Positions 37,599 through 45,961 of a stretch of DNA of 64,000 bases are shown piece after piece. The number at the start of each line of letters is the position of its first letter. Position 1 is the stretch's first letter. The DNA lies in NCBI RefSeq assembly GCF_025965415.1, contig NZ_JAOPWY010000138.1:1-64000 (forward strand), in the 5' to 3' direction. The position numbers and the translations under genes are program-made. The notes below the pieces were generated by a model. That model worked only from the letters and a program-made list of their open reading frames with translations, did no database searches and was not told where the DNA came from. Source of the stretch: Nocardioides sp. GTDB lineage: Bacteria > Actinomycetota > Actinomycetes > Propionibacteriales > Nocardioidaceae.

Positions 37599-39862
37599 TG
37601 CTCCAACCGCTCGAGGGCGATCCAGAAGCCCTCGCCGTCGTTGACGTGTCCCTGCCAGATCTCGGGGATGAAGCTCACGCCCGGTGACATCGCGTCGAGC
37701 TGTCCGGCGAGCACCGCCCAGTCGATCTCGCCGTCACCGACCTGGACGCCCTCGCCGTCGACGCCCGTCGCGTCGACCAGGTGCAGGTGCTCGGTGTGGG
37801 GCGCCAGCAGGTCGGTCGCCTCGGCGAACGACATCCCGAGGTAGTTGGCCGAGAGCTTGGAGTGGGACACGTCGAAGCAGAGCCGACGGGCGTAGCGCTC
37901 GGCGAACGCGGCGGTGTCGCGCGGGTCGACGAAGAGGTTGCAGTAGAGCTGGCCGCCCATGTACCACGGGTAGGGCGGCAGGGTCTGGGCGCACAGGCGC
38001 ACGCCCGAGTCGTCGATGCGGGCCAGGCCCGCGGCCACCCGGGCGTACATCGCCTCGCGCTCGGCCGGGGAGACGAAGGCGTCGGTGGTGAAGCCGCCGA
38101 GGCTGGCGACGATGACCGGGCCTTCGACATCCGCCTTGTCGTCGGCCCCCCGGGTGAAGTGCTGCTGCATCTCGCGGGTCGTGTCGACGACGCGCTGGAG
38201 CTCGCGGATCGAGCGCTCCCAGTGGTCGTCGTCCTCGGAGGCGAGGTTGAGCAGGAAGTCGCCGGCGAACAGGTCGGGGGAGTGCGTGGTGAAGCCCATC
38301 GGCAGGCCGTCGGGGTAGGCGCCGAACACCTCGGCCACGGGCAGGTCGAGGTCCTTGTAGGAGAAGTGGAACTCGAGGAAGTCCGGGGTCGTGTCCCGCG
38401 TCATCGCCTCGATGTCGTGGTAGCGCGTCGCGAGGCCCCACGGGCGCCGGAAGTCGTAGGCCCGCCCGCGCGGTGCCGCATCACCCAGGTCGGTGGCGTA
38501 GAAGAAGTCGCCGGGGTCGAGTGCGCGGGTCGTCGTACGCCCGACGAGCTTGTCGTAGGCGTTGGGCTGCAGCCCGCGGCCGGGGCTCTTGATGTCGATG
38601 TCGGCGTCGGTGAGGAGCTGGCCCACCTCGATCCGCCGGGTCGCGACCAGGGACTTGGCGAGGTTGACGCGGTTCATCATCTCGCCGGTGGAGACCGCGC
38701 GGGGCGCGGAGGTGCCCAGCGCCTCCTCGACCTCGCGGACGCGCTGGACCATCTCCTTGAACTCGCCCGGCAGCAGGCTGACCTTGTGGTCGTTGCCCTC
38801 GAGGTCGCGGTCGACGGTGAAGTGCTTCTCGATGATGCGGGCGCCCAGGGCGACGGCGGCGAGGGCGATGTGGAAGCCGCGCTCGTGGCCGGAGTAGCCG
38901 ACGGGTGCCTGGGTGAGCTCGGCCAGCCGGGTCAGGTAGGCGAGGTTGACGTCCTTGAAGGGCGCCGGGTAGGTCGACTGGCAGTGCAGGAACGCGTGGG
39001 CGACGCCGGTGCTGCGGATCAGCTCGACGGTCTCGCGGATCTCGCCCTCGGTGGACATGCCGGTCGAGATGACCATCGGGGTGCCGCTCGCGGCCATGTG
39101 CCGCAGCAGCGCGTGGTTGGTCATGTCGGCCGACGCGACCTTGAGCGACGGCACGCCGTAGTCGACGAGGCGGTCCACGCTGACCGGGTCCCAGGCGGTG
39201 CACATGACGTCGACGCCGACGTCGCGGCAGTGGTCGAAGACCTCGAAGAGCTGGTCGGCCTCGAGGTTGTACTTCGCGAGCAGGTCGAGGGTGTACTGCG
39301 GGCCGAGGTCCTCGCCGCCGGAGCCCGAGGAGCCCTGGCGGTAGAGGGACTCCATGTCGCGGAGCTGGAACTTCACGAGGTTGGCGCCGGACTCGACGGA
39401 GAGGTCGACCAGCTGCTTGGCCAGGGACACGTCGCCCTGGTGGTTGATGCCGATCTCCGAGATCAGCAGCGTGGGCGCGTCCGGGCCGACGACGTGGCGG
39501 CCGATGCGGAGCTCGTCGGCGCGGTTGATCGCGACCGCGACGAGGTGACCGCGCTCGTCGACCAGGGCGACGTGGTCGATGCCGGAGCCGAAGGCGTGGG
39601 AGATCTCCGCCGGGCTGCTGCCGATGGGCAGGCTGCGGGGCGAGGTGTTGGCGGCCTCGATGGCCGGGACGTCGACGCTGAGGCTGGCGGCGCCGCTCAC
39701 CCAGCGGCGGAAGTCGCCGTCGGACAGCACACCGTCGAGGTGGCCGTGGGAGTCGACGAGGAAGATGACGCGAGCCTTGTTGGCGGTGATCTTCTCCAGG
39801 GCGCGCAGGACCGGGTCGCCGGAGTAGACGACGTACGGCGTGAGGTCACGCTCGATGATCAA
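37589..39862 (-). CDS. neuB: CBS-NeuB-SAF-TIM-barrel fusion: nonulosonic acid synthase with sugar-isomerase-like domain
   Basis: This 757-residue protein has three parts. Residues 1-125 form a CBS pair (VLRALEKITANKARVIFLVD, then LDGVLSDGDFRRWVSG). Residues 130-475 are a NeuB-type synthase condensing an N-acetyl-hexosamine with PEP: ISEIGINHQGDVSLAKQ, ANLVKFQLRDMESLY, then a SAF/antifreeze-like end with GRGLQPNAYDKLVGR. Residues 480-757 resemble the xylose-isomerase-like TIM barrel (EFHFSYKDLDLP, FDVSHSKLSANYLG, HLHLVDATGVDGEGVQ). The start at 39862 is GTG/ATG-like by the track. It precedes a cytidylyltransferase on the same strand, so the two should make a CMP-nonulosonate. Confidence 0.85.
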   Translation of the reverse strand: MIIERDLTPYVVYSGDPVLRALEKITANKARVIFLVDSHGHLDGVLSDGDFRRWVSGAASLSVDVPAIEAANTSPRSLPIGSSPAEISHAFGSGIDHVALVDERGHLVAVAINRADELRIGRHVVGPDAPTLLISEIGINHQGDVSLAKQLVDLSVESGANLVKFQLRDMESLYRQGSSGSGGEDLGPQYTLDLLAKYNLEADQLFEVFDHCRDVGVDVMCTAWDPVSVDRLVDYGVPSLKVASADMTNHALLRHMAASGTPMVISTGMSTEGEIRETVELIRSTGVAHAFLHCQSTYPAPFKDVNLAYLTRLAELTQAPVGYSGHERGFHIALAAVALGARIIEKHFTVDRDLEGNDHKVSLLPGEFKEMVQRVREVEEALGTSAPRAVSTGEMMNRVNLAKSLVATRRIEVGQLLTDADIDIKSPGRGLQPNAYDKLVGRTTTRALDPGDFFYATDLGDAAPRGRAYDFRRPWGLATRYHDIEAMTRDTTPDFLEFHFSYKDLDLPVAEVFGAYPDGLPMGFTTHSPDLFAGDFLLNLASEDDDHWERSIRELQRVVDTTREMQQHFTRGADDKADVEGPVIVASLGGFTTDAFVSPAEREAMYARVAAGLARIDDSGVRLCAQTLPPYPWYMGGQLYCNLFVDPRDTAAFAERYARRLCFDVSHSKLSANYLGMSFAEATDLLAPHTEHLHLVDATGVDGEGVQVGDGEIDWAVLAGQLDAMSPGVSFIPEIWQGHVNDGEGFWIALERLEQWF

Positions 39863-39934
39863 CGCGGGGGCCTTCCGTGGGCGTGCGAACTGGACAACCG
39901 TAGCCAGCCAACTCCTTCGGCGTGGGGAGTCCGG

Positions 39935-40609
39935 TCAACGGGCCGTCAGCAACCGGACGGCCAGCGCGACGTCGAGCTCGGTGTCGATGTCGATGCCCTC
40001 GTCCTCGGCCATCACGAAGAGCCCGATCGTGCCGCCGAGGCGGTTGTCGTGCTGCTCGTAGACCTCGGTGCGGGTGAGGTAGAGCGAGCCCGTCTCGCGG
40101 TAGCGCCGGGTCTCGTCCGTCAGGTCCTGGCGCCGTGGCCGCGCGGCGACGTCGTACGCCGCTGTCGGCGGGTTGCCGGCCCGCCAGATGAACGGCGGCT
40201 GCTCGACGACCCCGACCATCGAGTCGACACCGGTGGCGGCGAACTCGGACAGGGCGCGAGCCAGCGTGCCGTCGTGGCGCACGGGCGAGGTCGCCTGCAG
40301 CAGCATGACGGCGTCGGGCCGGCATTGCTCGCGGCTCACCTGCTCGATCGCGTGGCGCACGACCGGCTCGGTGGGGGTGGTGTCCTGGGCGAGCTCGTCG
40401 GGTCGCAGCCAGGGCACCCGGGCGCCGGCCGCCCGGGCGACCTCGGCGATCTCCTCGTCGTCGGTGGAGACCAGCACGTCGAGGTCGGGCACGGCGAGTG
40501 CCTGCTCGATCGTCCAGGCGATGAGGGGCTTGCCGCCCACGTCGAGGAGGTTCTTGCGCGGCACGCCCTTGGAGCCGCCGCGAGCGGGGATCACGCAGAG
40601 GACGCTCAT
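39935..40609 (-). CDS. neuA: CMP-N-acylneuraminate cytidylyltransferase-like enzyme
   Basis: This 224-residue cytidylyltransferase activates a nonulosonic acid with CTP. It has the N-terminal signature CVIPARGGSKGVPRKNL, then DVLVSTDDEEIAEVAR, LLQATSPVR and a DIDTELDVALA end, as in NeuA. ATG 40609 overlaps the upstream gene by ATGA. With the NeuB fusion gene 72 bp downstream it forms the minimal pathway. The exact sugar (sialic, legionaminic or other) is not predictable. Confidence 0.92.
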   Translation of the reverse strand: MSVLCVIPARGGSKGVPRKNLLDVGGKPLIAWTIEQALAVPDLDVLVSTDDEEIAEVARAAGARVPWLRPDELAQDTTPTEPVVRHAIEQVSREQCRPDAVMLLQATSPVRHDGTLARALSEFAATGVDSMVGVVEQPPFIWRAGNPPTAAYDVAARPRRQDLTDETRRYRETGSLYLTRTEVYEQHDNRLGGTIGLFVMAEDEGIDIDTELDVALAVRLLTAR

Positions 40610-41655
40610 CGGACGGACTCCCGCAGCACCTCGGCGATGCGGCGCGCCGGCTCGACGAGTGGCCGCAGGGGCGGCGGCGTCGGGGTGCTTCCGGAGCGGT
40701 GCATGCCATAACGCTCCCAGAACTCGCCGAGCCACGCGGGTGGGGCCGGAAAGTCGACCCACGCGTCGCGACCGCGCGCCGCCGCCTCGAGCACGCCGGT
40801 CGAGAAGACGCTCACGATCGGAGCGGCGAGGTCGACGAGCGGGACGGCGGAGGTGTCGACGGTGATGCCGGCACGGCGGTAGGTCGCCAGGACGGCGCGC
40901 GACGTGAGGTCACGCTCGGAGGGGTGCGGGCGGTAGACGGCGCCGTGCTCCCGGCAGGTGGCCAGGGCGGCATGGGCGAGGCGCGCCCGCGAGATCTCCG
41001 CGGCGTGCCCCTGCCCGAGGTAGACGAGCGGGGACGGCGACGCGGGTCGAGCATGGGCGGCGTCGAGACCTTTGCCGGCCACCCACAGCAGCTGGCTCCC
41101 GACCGTCGTCACCGTGACGTCCTGCCTGCCGGCGGTCCAGAACGCTGCGTCCGCGTCGCTCCACGCCAGCAGGTGCGCGGCGCGCGGCAGGGGCGGGGCG
41201 AAGGGGGTCAGCGCGCCGTGCTGCGAGACGAGGAAGGGCACGCCGAGGTCCTCGGCCACGTCGAAGGCGGCGGCGCCGATCTCGGTGTAGTGGCCCGCTG
41301 CCAGGACGGCCCGGGGTTCGACGAGCGCGGGGAGCTCCGCCAGCGCGACGGTGCGCCGGGTGTGACCGGCGTACGACGACGGGGGCTGCCAGCCGACGGG
41401 GGCGACGATCGCGGTGAGGTCGCCCGGCAGGTGGGCGAGGGGCGCCACGACGGCCCGGTCGACGCTGGCGTGCGTGGCCTCGACCGCCACGAGGATGTCG
41501 GCCCCGGCGTCCGGCGCGAGGAGGTCGACGTACGTCGCGGCCGGCGGGCGCAGTCGGCTGCGCGCCGAGCGGGCGGCGCCGCGGACGGGGTGGCGGCTCT
41601 CGTGCCACCGGCGCCACGCGACGAGGTCGCCGGGATGCTTCAGGCCGTGTCCCAT
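40606..41655 (-). CDS. Putative GT-B-type glycosyltransferase, family unassigned
   Basis: I do not recognise this 349-residue protein by family. Features are VSQHGALTPFAPPLPRAAHL (a UDP/CMP-donor loop of His-Gly type), VTTVGSQLLWVAGKGLD and VYRPHPSERDLTSRA, followed by VSVFSTGVLEAAARGRDAW. An HP motif followed by a [S/T]-TG-E-A helix is a pattern of polysialyltransferase/CDP-glycerol-transferase-like GT-B enzymes. The gene overlaps neuA by ATGA, so it may use the CMP-sugar. ATG 41655 is preferred to the track start. Confidence 0.6.
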   Translation of the reverse strand: MGHGLKHPGDLVAWRRWHESRHPVRGAARSARSRLRPPAATYVDLLAPDAGADILVAVEATHASVDRAVVAPLAHLPGDLTAIVAPVGWQPPSSYAGHTRRTVALAELPALVEPRAVLAAGHYTEIGAAAFDVAEDLGVPFLVSQHGALTPFAPPLPRAAHLLAWSDADAAFWTAGRQDVTVTTVGSQLLWVAGKGLDAAHARPASPSPLVYLGQGHAAEISRARLAHAALATCREHGAVYRPHPSERDLTSRAVLATYRRAGITVDTSAVPLVDLAAPIVSVFSTGVLEAAARGRDAWVDFPAPPAWLGEFWERYGMHRSGSTPTPPPLRPLVEPARRIAEVLRESVR

Positions 41656-42644
41656 GCGTCCTCCAGGACGGCGACCCGGTGGTCGAAGGTGTGCTCCGCG
41701 AGCGTGCGGGCACGAGCGGCTTCGCGGACCCGGTGGGTCCACGCGGCGTCGGCCACCGCCCGCTGGCAGAGATCGGTGAGCTCCTCGGGAGTGGTCCAGG
41801 GGAGCACCTCGGTGCCCGGCTCGTAGAGGCCCTCCAGGTCGGTCCGGTCGATCAGCTGGACGCCGCCGACCCCGGCCGCCTCGAACGTGCGCATCGTGAA
41901 CCCGTCCTGGTCGCCGTGGAGGTTGAGCGTGGCCGCGGAGGACGCCATCACGTCGTACGCCGCCGCGCGCGCGAGGTCGCGGCCGGCCGGCACTCCGGGG
42001 GTGCCCAGCCGCCAGGTGCGCAGCCGGTCAACGGGATGGCTCGACCAGTCGCGTCCGTAGGCGCGGACGGGGACGCCGTGGTCGTGGAGGACGGTCAGCA
42101 CCTGCTCGCGCACGGGGTAGCGCGCGCCGATGAGGGTGACGACCGGAGTGTGGCGGGTCGTGGGTGACGCCACCAGTCGGTGGTCGTAGGCGAGCGGGAG
42201 GTGACGGGAATCGAGGGCAGCCGCGTCGAAGTCGACGTCATCGAGCGCCGAGTAGGTCGCGATCGGTCCGATGCGGGCGAGGCGCTCGGTCGTCCAACGG
42301 GTGCGGCGCACCTCGTCGTAGAGCCAGGTGATGCGGGGGATGCCGTCGAGGGCGTCCCAGAACGGCTGCTCGAGGGTGTCGCCCTTGACGACGACCACGG
42401 CTTGCGGGTGGCTGTGCTCCGCCGCCGCGAGCGCGCCTGCGGTCTCCTCCTGCGCCAGGCGCCGCAGGGATCCGGCTCCGAGCCTGCGCGGAAGCTGGTG
42501 GCGCACCTGGTGCCACGCCCGTCCGGCGACGCCCTCGTGGGCGTCGTAGACGTGGGTCGAGACCTCGTGACCGCGCGCGGTGAGCGCAGCGGCGATCGCC
42601 GAGTGGTAGCCGTGGAAGCCCGGGCTGACCAGCAGCACCTTCAC
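41640..42644 (-). CDS. CgeB/Glyco_trans_1_2-like glycosyltransferase
   Basis: This is a 334-residue GT-B protein. The N-terminus is LLVSPGFHGYHSAIAAALTARGHEV, and the C-terminal region has AAATLNLHGDQDGFTMRTFEAAGVGGVQLID, the signature of the CgeB/spore-maturation glycosyltransferase family (NxH....F..R..E..A.G). It starts at GTG 42644 and overlaps the next gene by 16 bp. Its role is sugar addition to the surface glycan; the donor is unknown. Confidence 0.83.
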   Translation of the reverse strand: MKVLLVSPGFHGYHSAIAAALTARGHEVSTHVYDAHEGVAGRAWHQVRHQLPRRLGAGSLRRLAQEETAGALAAAEHSHPQAVVVVKGDTLEQPFWDALDGIPRITWLYDEVRRTRWTTERLARIGPIATYSALDDVDFDAAALDSRHLPLAYDHRLVASPTTRHTPVVTLIGARYPVREQVLTVLHDHGVPVRAYGRDWSSHPVDRLRTWRLGTPGVPAGRDLARAAAYDVMASSAATLNLHGDQDGFTMRTFEAAGVGGVQLIDRTDLEGLYEPGTEVLPWTTPEELTDLCQRAVADAAWTHRVREAARARTLAEHTFDHRVAVLEDAWDTA

Positions 42645-42648
42645 CGGC

Positions 42649-43200
42649 TCATGCCCCGACAGGTCGTGCGGGGATGCCGACGACGGTCTGACCCGGTGCC
42701 ACGTCCTTGGTGACCACTGCGTGGGCGCCCACCGTGGCGCCGTCGCCGATCGTCACGCCGCCGAGGACGACGGAGCGCTGGCCGAGGAAGACGCGGTCGC
42801 CGATGACGATCGGACCGGACCCGTGCACCCGGTGGCGGTCGTCGCGGTCGTGGTCGGAGGACCCGACGAAGACCCCGTCGGCGATGACGCAGTCGGAGCC
42901 GATCGTCACCGGGTCCAGCGCGTGCACGTGGACGCCGTGGCCGAGGTAGGTGCGGTCGCCGATACGCAGCTCGCCGCCGTCAGGCTCGCTGGCCAGCCAG
43001 GCTCCCTCGAAGACGGAGCAACCGGAGCCGAGGTGGATGCGCTCGACACCCTGGAGCCTGTGGGGGCGGACGATGACGGTGCCCTCGCCGAGGCTGCCGA
43101 AGGCTCGGCGGTAGAGCACGCGGGTCACGGCCTGTCCCGACCGCCAGCGCAGGCTCGGCCGGAGCTGGGCCAGGCTGCGCGCGAGAGTCACAGCGGTCAC
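42649..43200 (-). CDS. Left-handed beta-helix O-acetyltransferase
   Basis: This 183-residue LbH (hexapeptide-repeat) acyltransferase is predicted to O-acetylate a sugar. Repeats such as [15 protein letters not shown] and [20 protein letters not shown] are visible, with the loop [11 protein letters not shown] contributing the likely catalytic His. It is a non-membrane enzyme, acting on nucleotide sugar or lipid-linked glycan. GTG 43200 is chosen from two candidate GTGs (43200 and 43191). It follows the GT2 gene by 19 bp. Confidence 0.85.
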   Translation of the reverse strand: MTAVTLARSLAQLRPSLRWRSGQAVTRVLYRRAFGSLGEGTVIVRPHRLQGVERIHLGSGCSVFEGAWLASEPDGGELRIGDRTYLGHGVHVHALDPVTIGSDCVIADGVFVGSSDHDRDDRHRVHGSGPIVIGDRVFLGQRSVVLGGVTIGDGATVGAHAVVTKDVAPGQTVVGIPARPVGA

Positions 43201-43219
43201 TCTAGTGATCTGGTCGACT

Positions 43220-44086
43220 TCACGGAGCAGGACAGCCGAGCCGCCTGGACTGGACGACCTTGCCCGCCTCGTACGCGATGAGGGTGGCCCACCGTCGGCG
43301 ATCGTCTGCCGAGCCCCGCCACGGGAACTGCTTGAGGAGCAGCAGCTCGTGGTGGATCCGGCGCAGCGCCGACTTGGGCACGACCTCGGGAGGACGGAAC
43401 TTCTCGTAGAGGGTGGCCGTGCCGCGACCCGAGTTGTACTGCTGGCGCAGGACACCGCGCAGGTCCGTGCGGATGCGGTAGTGGAGCAGGGCCTCCGGCA
43501 CGTAGGTGAACCGGTAGCCGAGGTCCCAGGCGCGCCAGGCGAAGTCGATCTCCTCGGCGCCGGCCGGGAAGCCCTCGTCGTAGCCGCCCACTCGCTCCCA
43601 GACCTCACGATGCATCGCCGTGTTGCCGCCGAGACCGTAGGTGCGGCCGCCCCAGGTCTCGTACAGGCCGGTGCTGATCGAGTCGATCGGCACCCAGCCG
43701 GAGGAAGGGCCCGAGAGGGTCACTGTCTCGGCCGGGCCGCTGGCCAGCGGGCTTCCGTCGAGCGCCCGGTGAAGGGCCGCCACCCACCGTGGATCGACGG
43801 CGTCGTCCGCGTCGCAGACGAGGATGCGGTCAGTGGCGGCGTGCTGGATGCCCACGTTGCGGGCGACGGACACGCCGCGGCCGCGAGACGCGTCGACGAT
43901 CCGAATGTCCGGCAACGCGTCGGTCCATCCGGCGACCACGTCGGCCAGGTCGTCCGTGGAGCCGTTGTCCGCAACGACGACCTCGAAGCTCGGTGCATCG
44001 CGCTGCGCGGCAAGGGCCCGCAGCTGGTGGTGGATCACGTGTGCCGCGTTGTAGGTCGGGATGACCACGGAGCAGGCGAGTCGCAC
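43220..44086 (-). CDS. Family 2 glycosyltransferase
   Basis: This 288-residue GT-A enzyme has [18 protein letters not shown] at the N-terminus, [10 protein letters not shown], then the metal-binding [11 protein letters not shown] (DxD) and [14 protein letters not shown] with the catalytic acidic ED motif. It adds one sugar on the inner membrane face. It is first in the minus-strand run from 44 to 31.9 kb. The GTG start lies 42 bp from the divergent Caps_synth gene. Confidence 0.92.
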   Translation of the reverse strand: MRLACSVVIPTYNAAHVIHHQLRALAAQRDAPSFEVVVADNGSTDDLADVVAGWTDALPDIRIVDASRGRGVSVARNVGIQHAATDRILVCDADDAVDPRWVAALHRALDGSPLASGPAETVTLSGPSSGWVPIDSISTGLYETWGGRTYGLGGNTAMHREVWERVGGYDEGFPAGAEEIDFAWRAWDLGYRFTYVPEALLHYRIRTDLRGVLRQQYNSGRGTATLYEKFRPPEVVPKSALRRIHHELLLLKQFPWRGSADDRRRWATLIAYEAGKVVQSRRLGCPAP

Positions 44087-44128
44087 CGTCCCAGCCTAGA
44101 GAGTCCCGGCGTGGGTCACACTGGCACC

Positions 44129-44992
44129 GTGCATCCCACGTATGCCCTTCGGCAGCTCAAGCACGCGGCGTTCGTGCAGCGCAAGCGGGCACGTAGGGCG
44201 TATCGGCACGGCAAGTTCGCCGTGGCCACGGCGGCATTCAGGGACATGGAGAGGATCCACCCCTACGCCTATCGACCCGAGCGCTACTCCGACACGTTCC
44301 TGGCCACCGACGTCGAGGTGCGCGGCACGAGCGCGTTCCCGCGCCAGGTGTTCGCGCTGTGGACAGGGAGCAACCCCATGTCCGAGAACCGGTCGAGGAA
44401 CCTGGAGGCCATCAAGGAGAGCATCGGTCTCCCGCTGGAGCTCGTGACGCCGGCGACCCTCCACCGATGGCTCGTTCCCGGGCATCCGCTCCACCCGGCG
44501 TACGAACAGTTGTCCCTGATCCATCGATCCGACTACCTCCGTGGGTACCTCATGCATCACCATGGCGGCGCGTACGTCGACATCAAGCTGCCACTCGCTT
44601 CCTGGGAGCCCGCCTGGCGGCAGATGGCAGACGATCCGGCTGCATGGGTGACGAGCTACCGGGCCGATCATGCCGACTGGATCGGAAAGCTCCCAGGGCG
44701 CCTGGGCCGCGACCTGTTGGTCCGCTACAGGCTGATGTTCGGGAAGGGTGGCTTCATGATGAGGTCGTACACGCCCATCACTGCTTCGTGGGTCGAGCAG
44801 ATGCACCGTGTGCTCGACTCGCGGCTCGACGCCCTGTCGGAGCATCCTGGCGGCGTGTTCGGGGACGCCGGCGGATATCCGCTCGGCTGGACTGATCTTC
44901 TCGGGCGCATCCTCGACCCCCTCACCCTCAAGTACGCAGATCACGTGCGGTTCGACGAGCGACTGCTGCTCGACTTCCACGACTACCGGTGA
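44129..44992 (+). CDS. Capsular polysaccharide synthesis protein (Caps_synth, DXD-type transferase), copy 1
   Basis: This is a 287-residue protein of the Caps_synth group. The core is FPRQVFALWTGSNPMSENR, RSDYLRGYLMHHHGGAYVDIK (D-x-D-like metal site) and FGDAGGYPLGWTDLLGRI. GTG 44129 starts a basic N-terminal segment, LKHAAFVQRKRARRAY. Copy 2 follows and shares the N-terminal LKH..FVxRKRAR-like motif and the H-x-x-Y-x-R-x-Y core, so these are tandem paralogues. The donor sugar is unknown. The text has more AT-rich codons than the flanks, as judged by eye. Confidence 0.85.
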   Translation: MHPTYALRQLKHAAFVQRKRARRAYRHGKFAVATAAFRDMERIHPYAYRPERYSDTFLATDVEVRGTSAFPRQVFALWTGSNPMSENRSRNLEAIKESIGLPLELVTPATLHRWLVPGHPLHPAYEQLSLIHRSDYLRGYLMHHHGGAYVDIKLPLASWEPAWRQMADDPAAWVTSYRADHADWIGKLPGRLGRDLLVRYRLMFGKGGFMMRSYTPITASWVEQMHRVLDSRLDALSEHPGGVFGDAGGYPLGWTDLLGRILDPLTLKYADHVRFDERLLLDFHDYR

Positions 44993-45056
44993 CGTGTCGG
45001 AGCCGCCGGATCGCATCATGCCTCGCGGCCGGCCGGCGTGTGCTACCCATCTACTT

Positions 45057-45941
45057 GTGACGGCACTGGACTATGCGCGACGGCTCAAGCACAGGGGCTT
45101 GGTGGCGCGCAAGCGGGCCCGCACCGGTTACGTCCGTGCCAGAGACTCGGCCTTCAGGTTGTATGACCGCCACGTTCCGTACCAGTTCGACATCGACCGA
45201 CACCGGGACTCGTGGGGCAACCTCCCACGGATGTACTTCCTCGACCGCGAGCCTCCCCCGGGGACCGAGACCGACCGTACGGTCCCTGACGTCATCTACA
45301 GCTTCTGGACCGGGGACAATCAGATGGGTCCGGCTCGGCAACAGGGCATCGAGTCCATCGTCGCGCACAACCCCGACCTCGCGCACGTGCTCGTGACGCC
45401 GGACAACCTGACCGAGTTCGTGCTTCCGCAGCACCCTCTCCACCCGGCGTACGCACACCTCTCGCTGGTTCACCGCGCGGACTACCTCCGGGCCTACTTC
45501 ATGCATCACTACGGCGGCGGGTACTCGGACATCAAGCAGACCGATCACGGGTGGCGACATGCATGGCAGACGCTGTCGGACAGTCCAGAGCTGTGGGCGA
45601 TCGGCTACCCGGAGGTCAGCTCGGCCAGCTGCGGAGGGCGAGACCTCAAGCTGGGTCCTGACGTCCGGCGTCGATTCAACTCGCTCATCGGCTACGCGGC
45701 CTTCGTCTTCCGCCCCAACAGCCCCTTCACGGCGGAGTGGCTTCGCGAGGTCGAGCGACGGCTGGACTTCTATTCCCAGCAGCTGGTCCTGGCTCCGGGC
45801 AACACGTGGGGTGACAACCCCGGATACCCGATCGGTTGGATCGAGCTCGGGTCGGACCTCTTCCACCCCCTGCAACTGAAGTACCTCACCCACATCGGGC
45901 AAGACCCGGCCTTGCTGCCACACCTCGATGATCATCGGTAG
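45057..45941 (+). CDS. Capsular polysaccharide synthesis protein (Caps_synth), copy 2
   Basis: This 294-residue paralogue of the previous gene has the same blocks: VPDVIYSFWTGDNQMGPAR, VHRADYLRAYFMHHYGGGYSDIK and TWGDNPGYPIGWIELG. The middle parts differ, which suggests different donors or acceptors. GTG 45057 is 65 bp after copy 1's stop. It converges with the ABC transporter gene with a 20-bp gap. The two genes are probably cotranscribed. Confidence 0.85.
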   Translation: MTALDYARRLKHRGLVARKRARTGYVRARDSAFRLYDRHVPYQFDIDRHRDSWGNLPRMYFLDREPPPGTETDRTVPDVIYSFWTGDNQMGPARQQGIESIVAHNPDLAHVLVTPDNLTEFVLPQHPLHPAYAHLSLVHRADYLRAYFMHHYGGGYSDIKQTDHGWRHAWQTLSDSPELWAIGYPEVSSASCGGRDLKLGPDVRRRFNSLIGYAAFVFRPNSPFTAEWLREVERRLDFYSQQLVLAPGNTWGDNPGYPIGWIELGSDLFHPLQLKYLTHIGQDPALLPHLDDHR

Positions 45942-45961
45942 GGCGTGTGGTGCGAGGTGAG

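Noticed and set aside
37781-40711. 976-aa plus-strand ORF
   Set aside because: Exact shadow of neuB/neuA; only long because GC-rich antisense frames lack stops.
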